Source: JBBRMY01 sp038230595
Lineage (GTDB): Bacteria > Bacteroidota > Ignavibacteria > Tepidaquicellales > Tepidaquicellaceae
DNA length: 5,022 nt
NCBI GenBank assembly: GCA_038230595.1
Contig: JBBRMY010000173.1
Coordinates: 1-5,022, forward strand
Direction: 5' to 3'
Of the stretch, positions 1 through 5,022 are shown one piece after another (position 1 is the stretch's first letter; each line of letters starts with the position of its first letter). Made by a program: the position numbers and the translations under genes. The notes beneath the pieces were generated by a model, which was not told the DNA's origin, searched no databases, and was given only the letters and a program-made list of their open reading frames with translations.

Positions 1-270
1 AGCATTGCAAAATTCAGGACTTTCATTACCATGGAACTGCAATGCATTATATCCATAATTCTCAACAGCATTTTCAACTTCATCATTTATTGGATTTACA
101 AATACAGCAGTTTTAACGGCAGTAATATTTTTAATATCATCTTTAGTTAGTGTTTCAGCCATATACCTACCTGATCTTTTAAAATGAATAAATCCCATAT
201 AATCCGGTTCCAATGCGGATACTGCTTCCATATTCTCCATGTATTTTAAACCGCATACTTTAATTTTCAT
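1..270 (-). CDS. trpF: Phosphoribosylanthranilate isomerase TrpF, N-terminal 90 residues (cut by window edge)
   Basis: TrpF converts N-(5'-phosphoribosyl)anthranilate to the carboxyphenylamino-deoxyribulose phosphate used by TrpC; it is a cytoplasmic TIM-barrel enzyme of tryptophan synthesis. Translating the minus strand from the ATG at 270-268 gives 90 codons with no stop up to the window edge. It begins MKIKVCGLK, matching the family K-[IV]-C-G start, with Cys6 as the expected catalytic cysteine. Next come YMGFIHFKRSGRY (family GFIF..SPRY, with the phosphate-contacting Arg-Tyr), AVFVN on a barrel strand, and LQFHGNES, the typical LQLHG.E motif. The start is fixed because the ATG directly follows the trpC stop TAA (273-271), so the two genes abut and are probably translationally coupled. 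The second half, including the general-acid Asp, is outside the window. Identity is firm; whether the whole gene is intact cannot be seen. Confidence 0.93.
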   Translation of the reverse strand, partial: MKIKVCGLKYMENMEAVSALEPDYMGFIHFKRSGRYMAETLTKDDIKNITAVKTAVFVNPINDEVENAVENYGYNALQFHGNESPEFCNA

Positions 271-1089
271 TTACACTCTCTCATTTACAATCTCTTTTGC
301 AATTAATTTATTGAAATCATTTATAAATTCTGCACATGCTTTTTCCGGATGCTGATAACTCATAAAGCGTTCCCCTATCAGAAATCCACGAAAGCCTTTC
401 TGTTTCAGCATTAACAATTTTTCAGGTGTATCAATACCACTTTCTGATATTTTTATAAATTGTTCAGGAATCATATCAAATAATTTCAAAGACGTATCAA
501 TTGAAACAGAAAAATCATTAAGATTACGGTTATTAATTCCGGCAATATCAACATGTTCATTTATCCGGCTGATCTCTTCTTCAGAATGAACTTCCATTAA
601 TACTTCAAGCCCTATCTCTTTTGCTTTTGATGCAAGCTTATAAGATTCTTCATGATCAAGGATAGCAGCTATCAGAAGTATTACGTCAGCTCCGTTCATT
701 TTAGATTCAATCAATTGATATTCATCAATAATAAATTCTTTTCTCAGTATTGGGCAGGAATTAACAGCTCTTACTGCGATAAGGTCTTCAATACATCCTC
801 CGAAAAAGTTTTTTTCAGTTAATATGGAAAGAGCTGTTGCACCGGAATATATATATCCAGTAGTAGTCTGTACTATATCTGATCTGTTATTTATAATACC
901 CTTTGAAGGAGAACTTCTTTTAAATTCAGCAATAATTCCTGTTTGCAAGGGATCAGATAAATATTTCTTCAATGAAACATTCGAATATTTGCTATAGTCA
1001 ATCATTGAAGCACTCAAAGGTTTCAGCTTTTTCAGGTGTTCGACTTCTTCTTTTTTAGAAGCTACAATTTTTTTAAGAATATTTATCAT
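271..1089 (-). CDS. trpC: Indole-3-glycerol phosphate synthase TrpC
   Basis: This 272-residue enzyme closes the indole ring, turning carboxyphenylamino-deoxyribulose phosphate into indole-3-glycerol phosphate plus CO2 and water in the tryptophan pathway. It is a single-domain TIM barrel of normal length and is not fused to TrpF. The family motifs appear in order: IIAEFKRSSPSKG (52-64) with Glu55 and Lys57, PILRKEFIID (113-122) with catalytic Lys117, GADVILLIAAIL (133-144), LEVLMEVH (161-168) with Glu166, AGINNRNL (183-190) with Asn186, ISESGI (214-219) with Ser217, and the phosphate-binding GFLIGERFM (235-243). By comparison with the well-studied archaeal enzyme, every catalytic position is filled, so it should be active. 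The N-terminal helix (about 1-45) that covers the active site is present. The ATG directly follows the trpD stop TAA (1092-1090), and its own stop directly precedes trpF. No ribosome-binding site of its own is evident. Confidence 0.97.
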   Translation of the reverse strand: MINILKKIVASKKEEVEHLKKLKPLSASMIDYSKYSNVSLKKYLSDPLQTGIIAEFKRSSPSKGIINNRSDIVQTTTGYIYSGATALSILTEKNFFGGCIEDLIAVRAVNSCPILRKEFIIDEYQLIESKMNGADVILLIAAILDHEESYKLASKAKEIGLEVLMEVHSEEEISRINEHVDIAGINNRNLNDFSVSIDTSLKLFDMIPEQFIKISESGIDTPEKLLMLKQKGFRGFLIGERFMSYQHPEKACAEFINDFNKLIAKEIVNERV

Positions 1090-2094
1090 TTACCCTATAA
1101 GTTTTTTAAATGTTCCAATTGCTTTTTTTGAAAAAATTGATTCCCTTGCCATTGCTTTTGCATCTGCTTTTTCCAGCAATGGAAAGTAACAGTTTATAGC
1201 CATGGAAGCATTGGCTATTACTACTTCATTTTGTTCCTTTGTACCTTCACCGTTAAGAATGTTGATAAATATTTGCGCCGAAACAGAAACATTGCTTCCA
1301 CCTTTAATAGAAGAAGGCGATACTCTTGTGAATCCTTCGTGTTCAGGATGATATATCTTATCTGAAAAGCGACTAATTGCCCGGTATGTACCTGTTAACG
1401 ATATCTCATCATATCCATCTTCTGAAAAAATGATAACATACTCCTTATTTGTATTTTTAAGTATTTGCGAATAAAGAGAAGCAAGTTCAGAGCTATAAAC
1501 ACCAAGCAGCTACTTCTTTGGACATGCCGGATTGATCAATGGTCCGACCATATTAAAGAATGTTTTGCATTGCAGATCTTTTCTAATGCCTGAAACAATT
1601 TTTAATGACGACTGAAATAAAGGCGCATGAAGAAAGCAGATACCCGCCCGTGCCATTTCAGCTTTAAGCACATGCTCGGAATTTGAAAATTTATATCCGA
1701 AATGTTCCAGGATATTTGAGGAGCCGCATGAAGATGAAACCGCATAGTTGCCATGCTTTGCAATGGGTACACCAGCTCCTGCTGCAACAAAGGCTGATAC
1801 AGTTGAAATATTAAAAGTATCTTTGTTGTCCCCACCTGTTCCGCAGAGATCCATTGGATTGAATTCAGAAAGATCAACTTTTTGTCCTGTTTCAAGCAAA
1901 GCGTCTCTGAAACCTGTAAGCTCTTCAACAGTTATTTTCCTCATTAAATAAGCGGTGATAAAGGCGGTAGTCTGTGTGAGGTTAGAATTTCCCTGTGTTA
2001 TCTGAAGCAGAGCATCCTTAGCTTCAAACCTTGTCAGCATTTGATTTTCAAATAGTGAATTCAGAATAGTTCTCATATTAGTTAGTTTTTTCAT
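1090..2094 (-). pseudogene. trpD: Anthranilate phosphoribosyltransferase TrpD, interrupted by an in-frame TAG at codon 195
   Basis: TrpD joins PRPP and anthranilate to give phosphoribosylanthranilate. The minus frame from 2094 to the TAA at 1092-1090 is 334 codons, a normal TrpD length, but codon 195 (1512-1510) is TAG. Before it are the N-terminal helical domain, the PRPP loop CGTGGD (84-89), NIST (95-98), KHGN (113-116), SSSCGSSN (120-127) and FFNMVGPLINP (179-189). After it the same frame continues without shift: LLGVYSSELA, then FSEDGYDEISLTG (223-235) with the Mg-binding Asp229-Glu230 pair, then the last helices. Relatives read P-K-N-Q-L-V-G-V here, so TAG replaces a Gln codon, consistent with one CAG-to-TAG change. 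No ATG follows the TAG until about 1203, so the C-terminal part cannot be made separately; a product ending at 194 lacks the metal site and should be inactive. Residues 161-176 are also somewhat off-consensus. The ATG at 2076 (Met7) is an equally plausible start, since many TrpDs begin near M-x-x-I-L-N. A sequencing error or readthrough cannot be excluded. Confidence 0.88.
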
Positions 2095-2115
2095 TTAATT
2101 TTCGTTTTTGGGCAT

Positions 2116-2147
2116 AAAAAAAGCCCGCTGTGTTCAGCGGGCTTTTT
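2116..2147 (-). terminator. Rho-independent terminator (attenuator) before trpD
   Basis: The arms at 2118-2130 and 2135-2147 are perfect 13-base inverted repeats (AAAAAGCCCGCTG and its complement) with a 4-base loop. In the leftward direction the GC-rich stem is followed by seven U (2122-2116), the classic intrinsic terminator form. It lies 42 bases after the trpL stop and 21 bases before the trpD ATG, and no gene upstream needs a terminator at this exact place, so its job is conditional termination of trpDCF. The other strand also has a T-run, but no rightward gene uses it. Confidence 0.9.
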
Positions 2148-2199
2148 ATAAAAATTATATTTTTAAAATATATCTATATTGATGCCATGCTATCCACAG
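2128..2199 (-). promoter_or_regulatory. Antiterminator of the trp attenuator
   Basis: In the leftward transcript, CUGUGGAUAGCAUGGC (2199-2184) can pair with GCCCGCUGAACACAG (2142-2128). The pairs are CUGUG/CACAG (5), an internal loop, UAGC/GCUG (4, one G-U), a 2x1 internal loop, and GGC/GCC (3), about 12 pairs in all. The second strand is the 5' arm and loop of the terminator, so the two structures exclude each other. The leader stop UAG (2192-2190) lies inside the first strand. A ribosome finishing the peptide would cover that strand and let the terminator form. One stalled on the Trp codons (2225-2217) would leave it free, so the antiterminator forms and trpDCF is transcribed. The pairing was found by eye; no energy calculation was done. 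Confidence 0.72.
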
Positions 2200-2252
2200 T
2201 TAGGGTTAGTTAGATGCCACCACCAATTATTTAAAGATATATTGTTTATCAT
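2190..2252 (-). CDS. trpL: trp operon leader peptide with three tandem Trp codons
   Basis: This 20-codon ORF runs from the ATG at 2252-2250 to the TAG at 2192-2190. It contains N-N-W-W-W-H-L-T in its middle, with TGG TGG TGG at 2225-2217. Three consecutive Trp codons in a tiny ORF directly before a terminator hairpin and trpD are the signature of a ribosome-sensed attenuator. A ribosome stalls at these codons when charged tRNA-Trp is scarce and otherwise runs on to the stop. The start is supported by a purine-rich AAGAAAAAG stretch just upstream and by the lack of another in-frame ATG nearby. The peptide itself should have no function beyond being translated. The WWWH pattern is, from memory, similar to trp leaders in other Bacteroidetes; I cannot verify that here. 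Confidence 0.9.
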   Translation of the reverse strand: MINNISLNNWWWHLTNPNCG

Positions 2253-2293
2253 TTCTTTTTCTTAGATAAATTTAAATTAAATTCTTATTAAAA

Positions 2294-2301
2294 AAAACCT
2301 A
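2294..2301 (-). promoter_or_regulatory. Possible -7 element of the trp promoter
   Basis: The minus strand reads TAGGTTTT here, close to the Bacteroidetes -7 consensus TAnnTTTG (last base differs). It lies about 42 bases before the trpL start, leaving a short leader. No convincing TTTG/TTG -33 element is seen at the right distance, so this is a weak call. The trp leader could also be reached by readthrough from the upstream gene, which has no strong terminator. Confidence 0.25.
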
Positions 2302-2349
2302 TTTAAACAGACACTTTTGGAGAGCTAGTCTGAAGTCATAACTAAATCG

Positions 2350-2949
2350 TCATACATGTTGATCGATCAACGCTTTTAATTCTTCCGGTTTTCCTGAATA
2401 TCCTGCAAGCCAGTCTGCCACAACATATAAATTTTGCTTGTTTTTAAGCCTTAGCGCTACCATATCTAGACGAGGTCTTCCGCTTCTGTATATATCTGAG
2501 TGATCTATTTCATTTTTCTGAATACAATATAATCCTACATTATGATCTCTGTTAATTATGTGTTCAGGTGTGATCCACAAACCAAACTTCATTTCACCAC
2601 TATTTGTCTTTTCCTGAAGTTCATTTGATTTTTTATAATATCTGCGGCAAATGAGAAAAAATATAAATATAAATACAAACATAATGAAAGTTACATAGGT
2701 ACCTTCGCTTTTAAACTGTGATCCGGAGCTTCTAATAAGTTCTGCGATTAAAGTATATAGAAATATTGCACCAAATAGAATGCTCAGAGATAATGTCATT
2801 AAATATGGGATCTTTGCAAGTCCTTTTATGTAATAGGAATTCCTGATGTATAAAACATCTTTGCTCTCTTCAGGATTGAAATTTTTTCCAGTAAGATATT
2901 TTAAATTCTCAGGAAGGTCTTCCTGCTTTCGAATGATTACATTTTTCAT
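2350..2949 (-). CDS. Unrecognised two-pass membrane protein, 199 residues
   Basis: I do not recognise a named family. The N-terminal 47 residues are soluble and charged. Two hydrophobic segments follow, about 48-72 and 85-101, separated by a short loop with SSGSQ, and the second ends in a basic CRRYYKK stretch. This suggests both ends are cytoplasmic by the positive-inside rule. The C-terminal domain (about 118-199) alternates hydrophobic and polar residues as in a small beta-barrel ending in a helix (FGLWITPEHIINR, IQKNEI, LDMVALRLKN, then KPEELKALIDQH). That layout resembles bacterial PH-like/YcxB-like membrane proteins, but this is inference only. There is no signal peptide or catalytic motif. 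The ATG at 2949-2947 is the only early Met, and the stop is TGA. It stands alone between a terminator (3024-3051) and the trp leader, so the neighbours give no clue to its job. A real gene is likely from its length, clean frame and well-formed membrane segments. Confidence 0.82.
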   Translation of the reverse strand: MKNVIIRKQEDLPENLKYLTGKNFNPEESKDVLYIRNSYYIKGLAKIPYLMTLSLSILFGAIFLYTLIAELIRSSGSQFKSEGTYVTFIMFVFIFIFFLICRRYYKKSNELQEKTNSGEMKFGLWITPEHIINRDHNVGLYCIQKNEIDHSDIYRSGRPRLDMVALRLKNKQNLYVVADWLAGYSGKPEELKALIDQHV

Positions 2950-2959
2950 GAAATTTGTT

Positions 2960-2992
2960 TATTAATTTAGGATTCCTCAATCCAAAATCAAC
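2960..2992 (-). promoter_or_regulatory. Candidate promoter of the two-pass membrane protein gene
   Basis: On the minus strand, TTG (about 2990) is followed after about 19 bases by TAAATTAA, roughly fitting the Bacteroidetes TTG-N19-TAnnTTTG layout. It also fits a sigma70-like TTGATT-N16-TAAATT. The start codon follows about 17 bases later, giving a very short 5' leader. Between the two elements is a small palindrome, GGATT-GAGG-AATCC (2970-2983), which could be a protein-binding site or chance. The position right after an upstream terminator supports a promoter here; the exact boxes are uncertain. Confidence 0.35.
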
Positions 2993-3023
2993 TTAGTTAT
3001 GTGGCAATGCAATTTCAATAAAT

Positions 3024-3051
3024 AAAAAAAGCGACTGGTAGCCGCTTTTTT
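3024..3051 (-). terminator. Rho-independent terminator after katA and the 68-residue ORF
   Basis: A-rich/GC/T-rich arms at 3025-3035 and 3041-3051 flank the 5-base loop TGGTA. In the leftward RNA the stem is GCGGC/GUCGC extended by A-U pairs, with a G-U wobble at the one unmatched position, and it is followed by seven U. In the rightward RNA the same position is an A-C mismatch. The asymmetry says it is built to stop leftward transcripts, i.e. those coming from katA and the small ORF. Confidence 0.8.
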
Positions 3052-3120
3052 CGTTACTACGCTAGAGCGTAGGATCAAGAAAAAACATATTTATTATTAA
3101 TCAATTAGAACCTTTTGATG

Positions 3121-3165
3121 GCCGTTGGTGTCGTTTCGATAAATCGAAACTAAAACACCAACGGC
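3121..3165. repeat. Nested inverted repeat, long hairpin
   Basis: The outer arms GCCGTTGGTGT (3121-3131) and ACACCAACGGC (3155-3165) are perfect 11-base complements. Inside, GTTTCGAT (3133-3140) and ATCGAAAC (3143-3150) are perfect 8-base complements with only two bases between. The whole forms one 45-base hairpin with a small asymmetric bulge (C opposite TAAA). It lies in the 344-base stretch without a clear gene, after the small ORF and before the leftward terminator, so it would be in the 3' untranslated part of that transcript. There is no T-run on either side, so it is not an ordinary terminator. It could be an mRNA-stabilising or REP-like element. Confidence 0.8.
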
Positions 3166-3293
3166 GGAGGAAAAGTGTTGATAGCCGTTTTAGTGTTCCC
3201 AATCATGGTTTGGAAAAGAAAAAAGACCTGATAGTTTTTAGCGATCAGTTCTAATAAGTAATTTTACTTTAATGCGGCGTAAGCTGACTTTTG

Positions 3294-3500
3294 TTAACCA
3301 TTAAATTTGTTATTTGATACATTATCTTTTACTACTTTATTCTCATCAGATAATCCACTTATTTGTTTTTGCATCTCCAATAGTTTATCATAGATGACAA
3401 GCTCTTTTAAATTTGGTCCGTAAAGAGATTCATTATCTTCATTCTTCAACTCATCCAACTTAGTATTGAACATTTTTAATGTGTTTGAAATATTTTTCAT
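3294..3500 (-). CDS. Small unrecognised protein, 68 residues, downstream of katA
   Basis: I do not recognise this protein. It begins at the ATG at 3500-3498 and ends at the TAA at 3296-3294. It is highly charged and rich in Asn, Lys, Asp, Glu and Leu. Two stretches look helical (about 3-22 and 31-50, for example LKELVIYDKLLEMQKQISGL) and could form a short coiled coil. There are no Cys residues, no membrane segment and no signal peptide, so it is likely cytoplasmic. It follows the katA stop by 37 bases on the same strand with no terminator between, so it is probably co-transcribed with the catalase. A link to peroxide defence is only a guess from position. Its small size and low-complexity composition leave some doubt that it is a real gene. 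Confidence 0.6.
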   Translation of the reverse strand: MKNISNTLKMFNTKLDELKNEDNESLYGPNLKELVIYDKLLEMQKQISGLSDENKVVKDNVSNNKFNG

Positions 3501-3537
3501 AATTGTTTTTTAAGATTACTAAATTTGCTTACAACAT

Positions 3538-5019
3538 TTAGTGCATTTTTGTATTTTCATCGATAATGATTCCTAGTCCTTTTGAAACTTCCATACCCAA
3601 TTCCATATCTGCACGGAAGAAATGACAAAGCTGCCTGTTAATGATATCACTTTTCTTTTCTCCTACTATCCCGCTCATTGCGTTCACTATATTATTTACT
3701 AAGTTTTTCCTTTCCTTCTCATTCATTGCTTTTCTATACAACATTCCAGGCTGTGAGTAATGATCATTATCATTTTCATTCCTGTCAAACCAGTCAGCTG
3801 TTATTGAATCAATAGGCATTGCCGGTTCTTTATAAACCTGATCAGAAATTATATCGTCAAAGCTATTAGGTCGATAATTCGGAGCAGATCCACCGTTATC
3901 ACCAGTCTGCATTAAACCGTCTCTTTGGTAATTTGCCACCATAAACGGGCATTTATTTACAGGTATATGCTCATAATTCACACCTAACCGGTATCGCTGA
4001 GCATCAGGATAGGACAACAATCTTCCCTGAAGCATTTTATCAGGAGAGTAACCAATACCATCCACCACATGAGCCGGTGCGAATGCTGCCTGTTCTACAT
4101 CTCTGAAATAATTTTCAGGAATTTCATTTAATTCCATTACCCCAACATTTATCAACGGAAAATCTTCATGAGGCCATACCTTAGTAAGATCAAACGGATT
4201 CCATTTAAAACTTTTTGCCTGCTCCGGTGTCATAATTTGGATCTCCATAGCCCATTTTGGAAAATCCTTATTTTCAATTGCTTCAAGCAGATCTCTTTGT
4301 GCATGGTCAGGATCATTCCCTTTCATTGAATTGGCTTCATCACTTGTGAAATTTTTTATTCCCTGTAAGGTTCTGAAATGAAATTTTACCCATACTCTTT
4401 CATTATTTGTATTGATCAAAGAAAAAGTATGACTTCCAAACCCATGCATATTTCTGTAACTAAAGGGGGTTCCTCTATCGCTCATTAATATGATAACCTG
4501 ATGCAGACTTTCCGGGTTAAGGCTCCAAAAATCCCACATCATAGTCGGACTTTTGCAGTTCGTTTTCGGATCTCGTTTTTGCGTATGAATAAAATGAGAA
4601 AACTTTTTTGGATCTTTCACAAAGAAAACCGGAGTATTATTTCCTACAAGATCCCAGTTACCATCTTCAGTATAAAACTTCATAGCAAATCCTCGCGGAT
4701 CTCTTTCAGTATCTGCACTACCTTTTTCCCCACCTACAGTGCTAAAACGTATAAACATCTTTGTCTGCTTTACCACTTCAGAAAATATTTTTGCCTTTGT
4801 ATATTTAGTTATGTCATTCGTAACTGTAAATGTACCGAACGCACCCGTTCCTTTAGCATGAACAACTCTTTCGGGAATACGTTCCCTGTTAAAATGAGCC
4901 ATATCCTTATGCAAAAAATAATCCTGCAGCAAGAGTGGACCGCGGGGTCCTGCCGACATTGTATTTTCAAACTCAAAAAACGGTACTCCGCTTGCTGTAG
5001 TTAATTTTTTCTTTTCCAT
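3538..5019 (-). CDS. katA: Heme catalase, small-subunit type (KatA)
   Basis: This 493-residue protein is a monofunctional catalase, breaking hydrogen peroxide into water and oxygen, and is of normal length for the small-subunit (clade 3-like) group. Key regions in order: the substrate arm SAGPRGPLLLQDYFLHKDMAHF (22-43), the active-site stretch RERIPERVVHAKGTGAFG (45-62) with catalytic His54, RFSTVGGEKGSADTERDPRGFAMKF (91-115) around the heme, DLVGNNTPVFF (123-133) with the distal Asn127, and the heme-ligand signature RLLSYPDAQRYRLG (333-346) with Arg333 and proximal Tyr337. VKFHFRTLQGIKN (211-223) matches the NADPH-binding region of such catalases. All catalytic residues are present. There is no signal peptide, so it is cytoplasmic. 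It lacks the C-terminal flavodoxin-like domain of large catalases. The ATG at 5019-5017 gives the expected N-terminus; only three bases upstream are visible, so promoter and regulator sites cannot be judged. It probably shares a transcript with the 68-residue ORF. Confidence 0.98.
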   Translation of the reverse strand: MEKKKLTTASGVPFFEFENTMSAGPRGPLLLQDYFLHKDMAHFNRERIPERVVHAKGTGAFGTFTVTNDITKYTKAKIFSEVVKQTKMFIRFSTVGGEKGSADTERDPRGFAMKFYTEDGNWDLVGNNTPVFFVKDPKKFSHFIHTQKRDPKTNCKSPTMMWDFWSLNPESLHQVIILMSDRGTPFSYRNMHGFGSHTFSLINTNNERVWVKFHFRTLQGIKNFTSDEANSMKGNDPDHAQRDLLEAIENKDFPKWAMEIQIMTPEQAKSFKWNPFDLTKVWPHEDFPLINVGVMELNEIPENYFRDVEQAAFAPAHVVDGIGYSPDKMLQGRLLSYPDAQRYRLGVNYEHIPVNKCPFMVANYQRDGLMQTGDNGGSAPNYRPNSFDDIISDQVYKEPAMPIDSITADWFDRNENDNDHYSQPGMLYRKAMNEKERKNLVNNIVNAMSGIVGEKKSDIINRQLCHFFRADMELGMEVSKGLGIIIDENTKMH

Positions 5020-5022
5020 TTG

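Larger units (their letters stand above)
2950..3293. other. 344-base intergenic stretch without a convincing gene
   Basis: From left to right it holds a candidate promoter for the membrane protein gene (2960-2992), the leftward terminator (3024-3051), the nested hairpin (3121-3165), and a partial direct repeat of its left arm (TTGATGGCCGTT at 3115-3126; TTGATAGCCGTT at 3178-3189). It also holds a short CTGAT/ATCAG inverted repeat (about 3228-3248). No tRNA, rRNA or long ORF is visible on either strand. The strongly folded central part may be the 3' untranslated region of the katA-small ORF transcript or a small RNA. Confidence 0.6.

Noticed and set aside
1090..1530. Frameshift in trpD
   Set aside because: The codons on both sides of the TAG are in the same frame, and the C-terminal motifs follow with no shift, so it is a nonsense codon only.
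1602..1928. 108-codon minus-strand open frame inside trpD
   Set aside because: It overlaps the motif-rich trpD frame and its translation shows no domain; it is a shadow.
1748..1951. 67-codon plus-strand open frame
   Set aside because: Antisense to the conserved PRPP-binding part of trpD, with no recognisable protein features.
2308..2332. Terminator after the two-pass membrane protein gene
   Set aside because: Only a 5-bp CAGAC/GTCTG stem with a 15-base loop, and the T-run is 10 bases away; too weak to call.
3121..3165. Integron attC site
   Set aside because: The palindrome has CCAAC/GTTGG arms, but they do not fit the RYYYAAC and GTTRRRY core sites, and no integrase or cassettes are present.
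3228..3248. CTGAT/ATCAG hairpin as a terminator
   Set aside because: A five-pair AT-rich stem without a T-run on either side; likely chance.
4501..5004. 167-codon plus-strand open frame
   Set aside because: Antisense to the N-terminal half of katA, with an odd composition rich in Ser, Arg, Cys and Phe; a shadow of a highly conserved gene.

Overview
The window looks like a piece of an AT-rich Bacteroidetes-type chromosome. The TrpD, TrpC and TrpF proteins carry family features of that phylum (for example TKTFFN- and DGYDE-like stretches in TrpD), ribosome-binding sites are weak or absent, and a trp leader peptide with three tandem Trp codons sits in front of the trp genes. All supported genes lie on the minus strand, so the biological reading order runs from the right end of the window to the left.

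Right part (5019 to 3025): a complete clade-3-like heme catalase (katA), then a 68-residue unrecognised acidic/helical small protein 37 bases downstream, then about 240 bases with nested hairpins, closed by a rho-independent terminator at 3024-3051 that pairs best when transcribed leftward. Middle (2949 to 2350): an unrecognised 199-residue protein with two membrane segments and a soluble C-terminal domain, probably with its own promoter just after that terminator.

Left part (about 2300 to 1): a trp biosynthesis operon, trpL-trpD-trpC-trpF, continuing off the left edge. The leader holds a 20-codon peptide with TGG-TGG-TGG, a strong terminator hairpin 21 bases before trpD, and a competing antiterminator pairing whose upstream strand contains the leader stop codon. 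This is a complete ribosome-mediated transcription attenuator that I could assemble by eye. trpD, trpC and trpF abut with no spacing (TAA directly followed by ATG), so they should be translationally coupled. trpE and trpG are not upstream of trpD, so the anthranilate synthase genes must lie elsewhere.

The main anomaly is an in-frame TAG at codon 195 of trpD, where relatives have Gln (CAG). The reading frame continues intact for another 139 codons to a TAA at the trpC start. Either trpD is freshly broken, or the base is a sequencing error, or the codon is read through.
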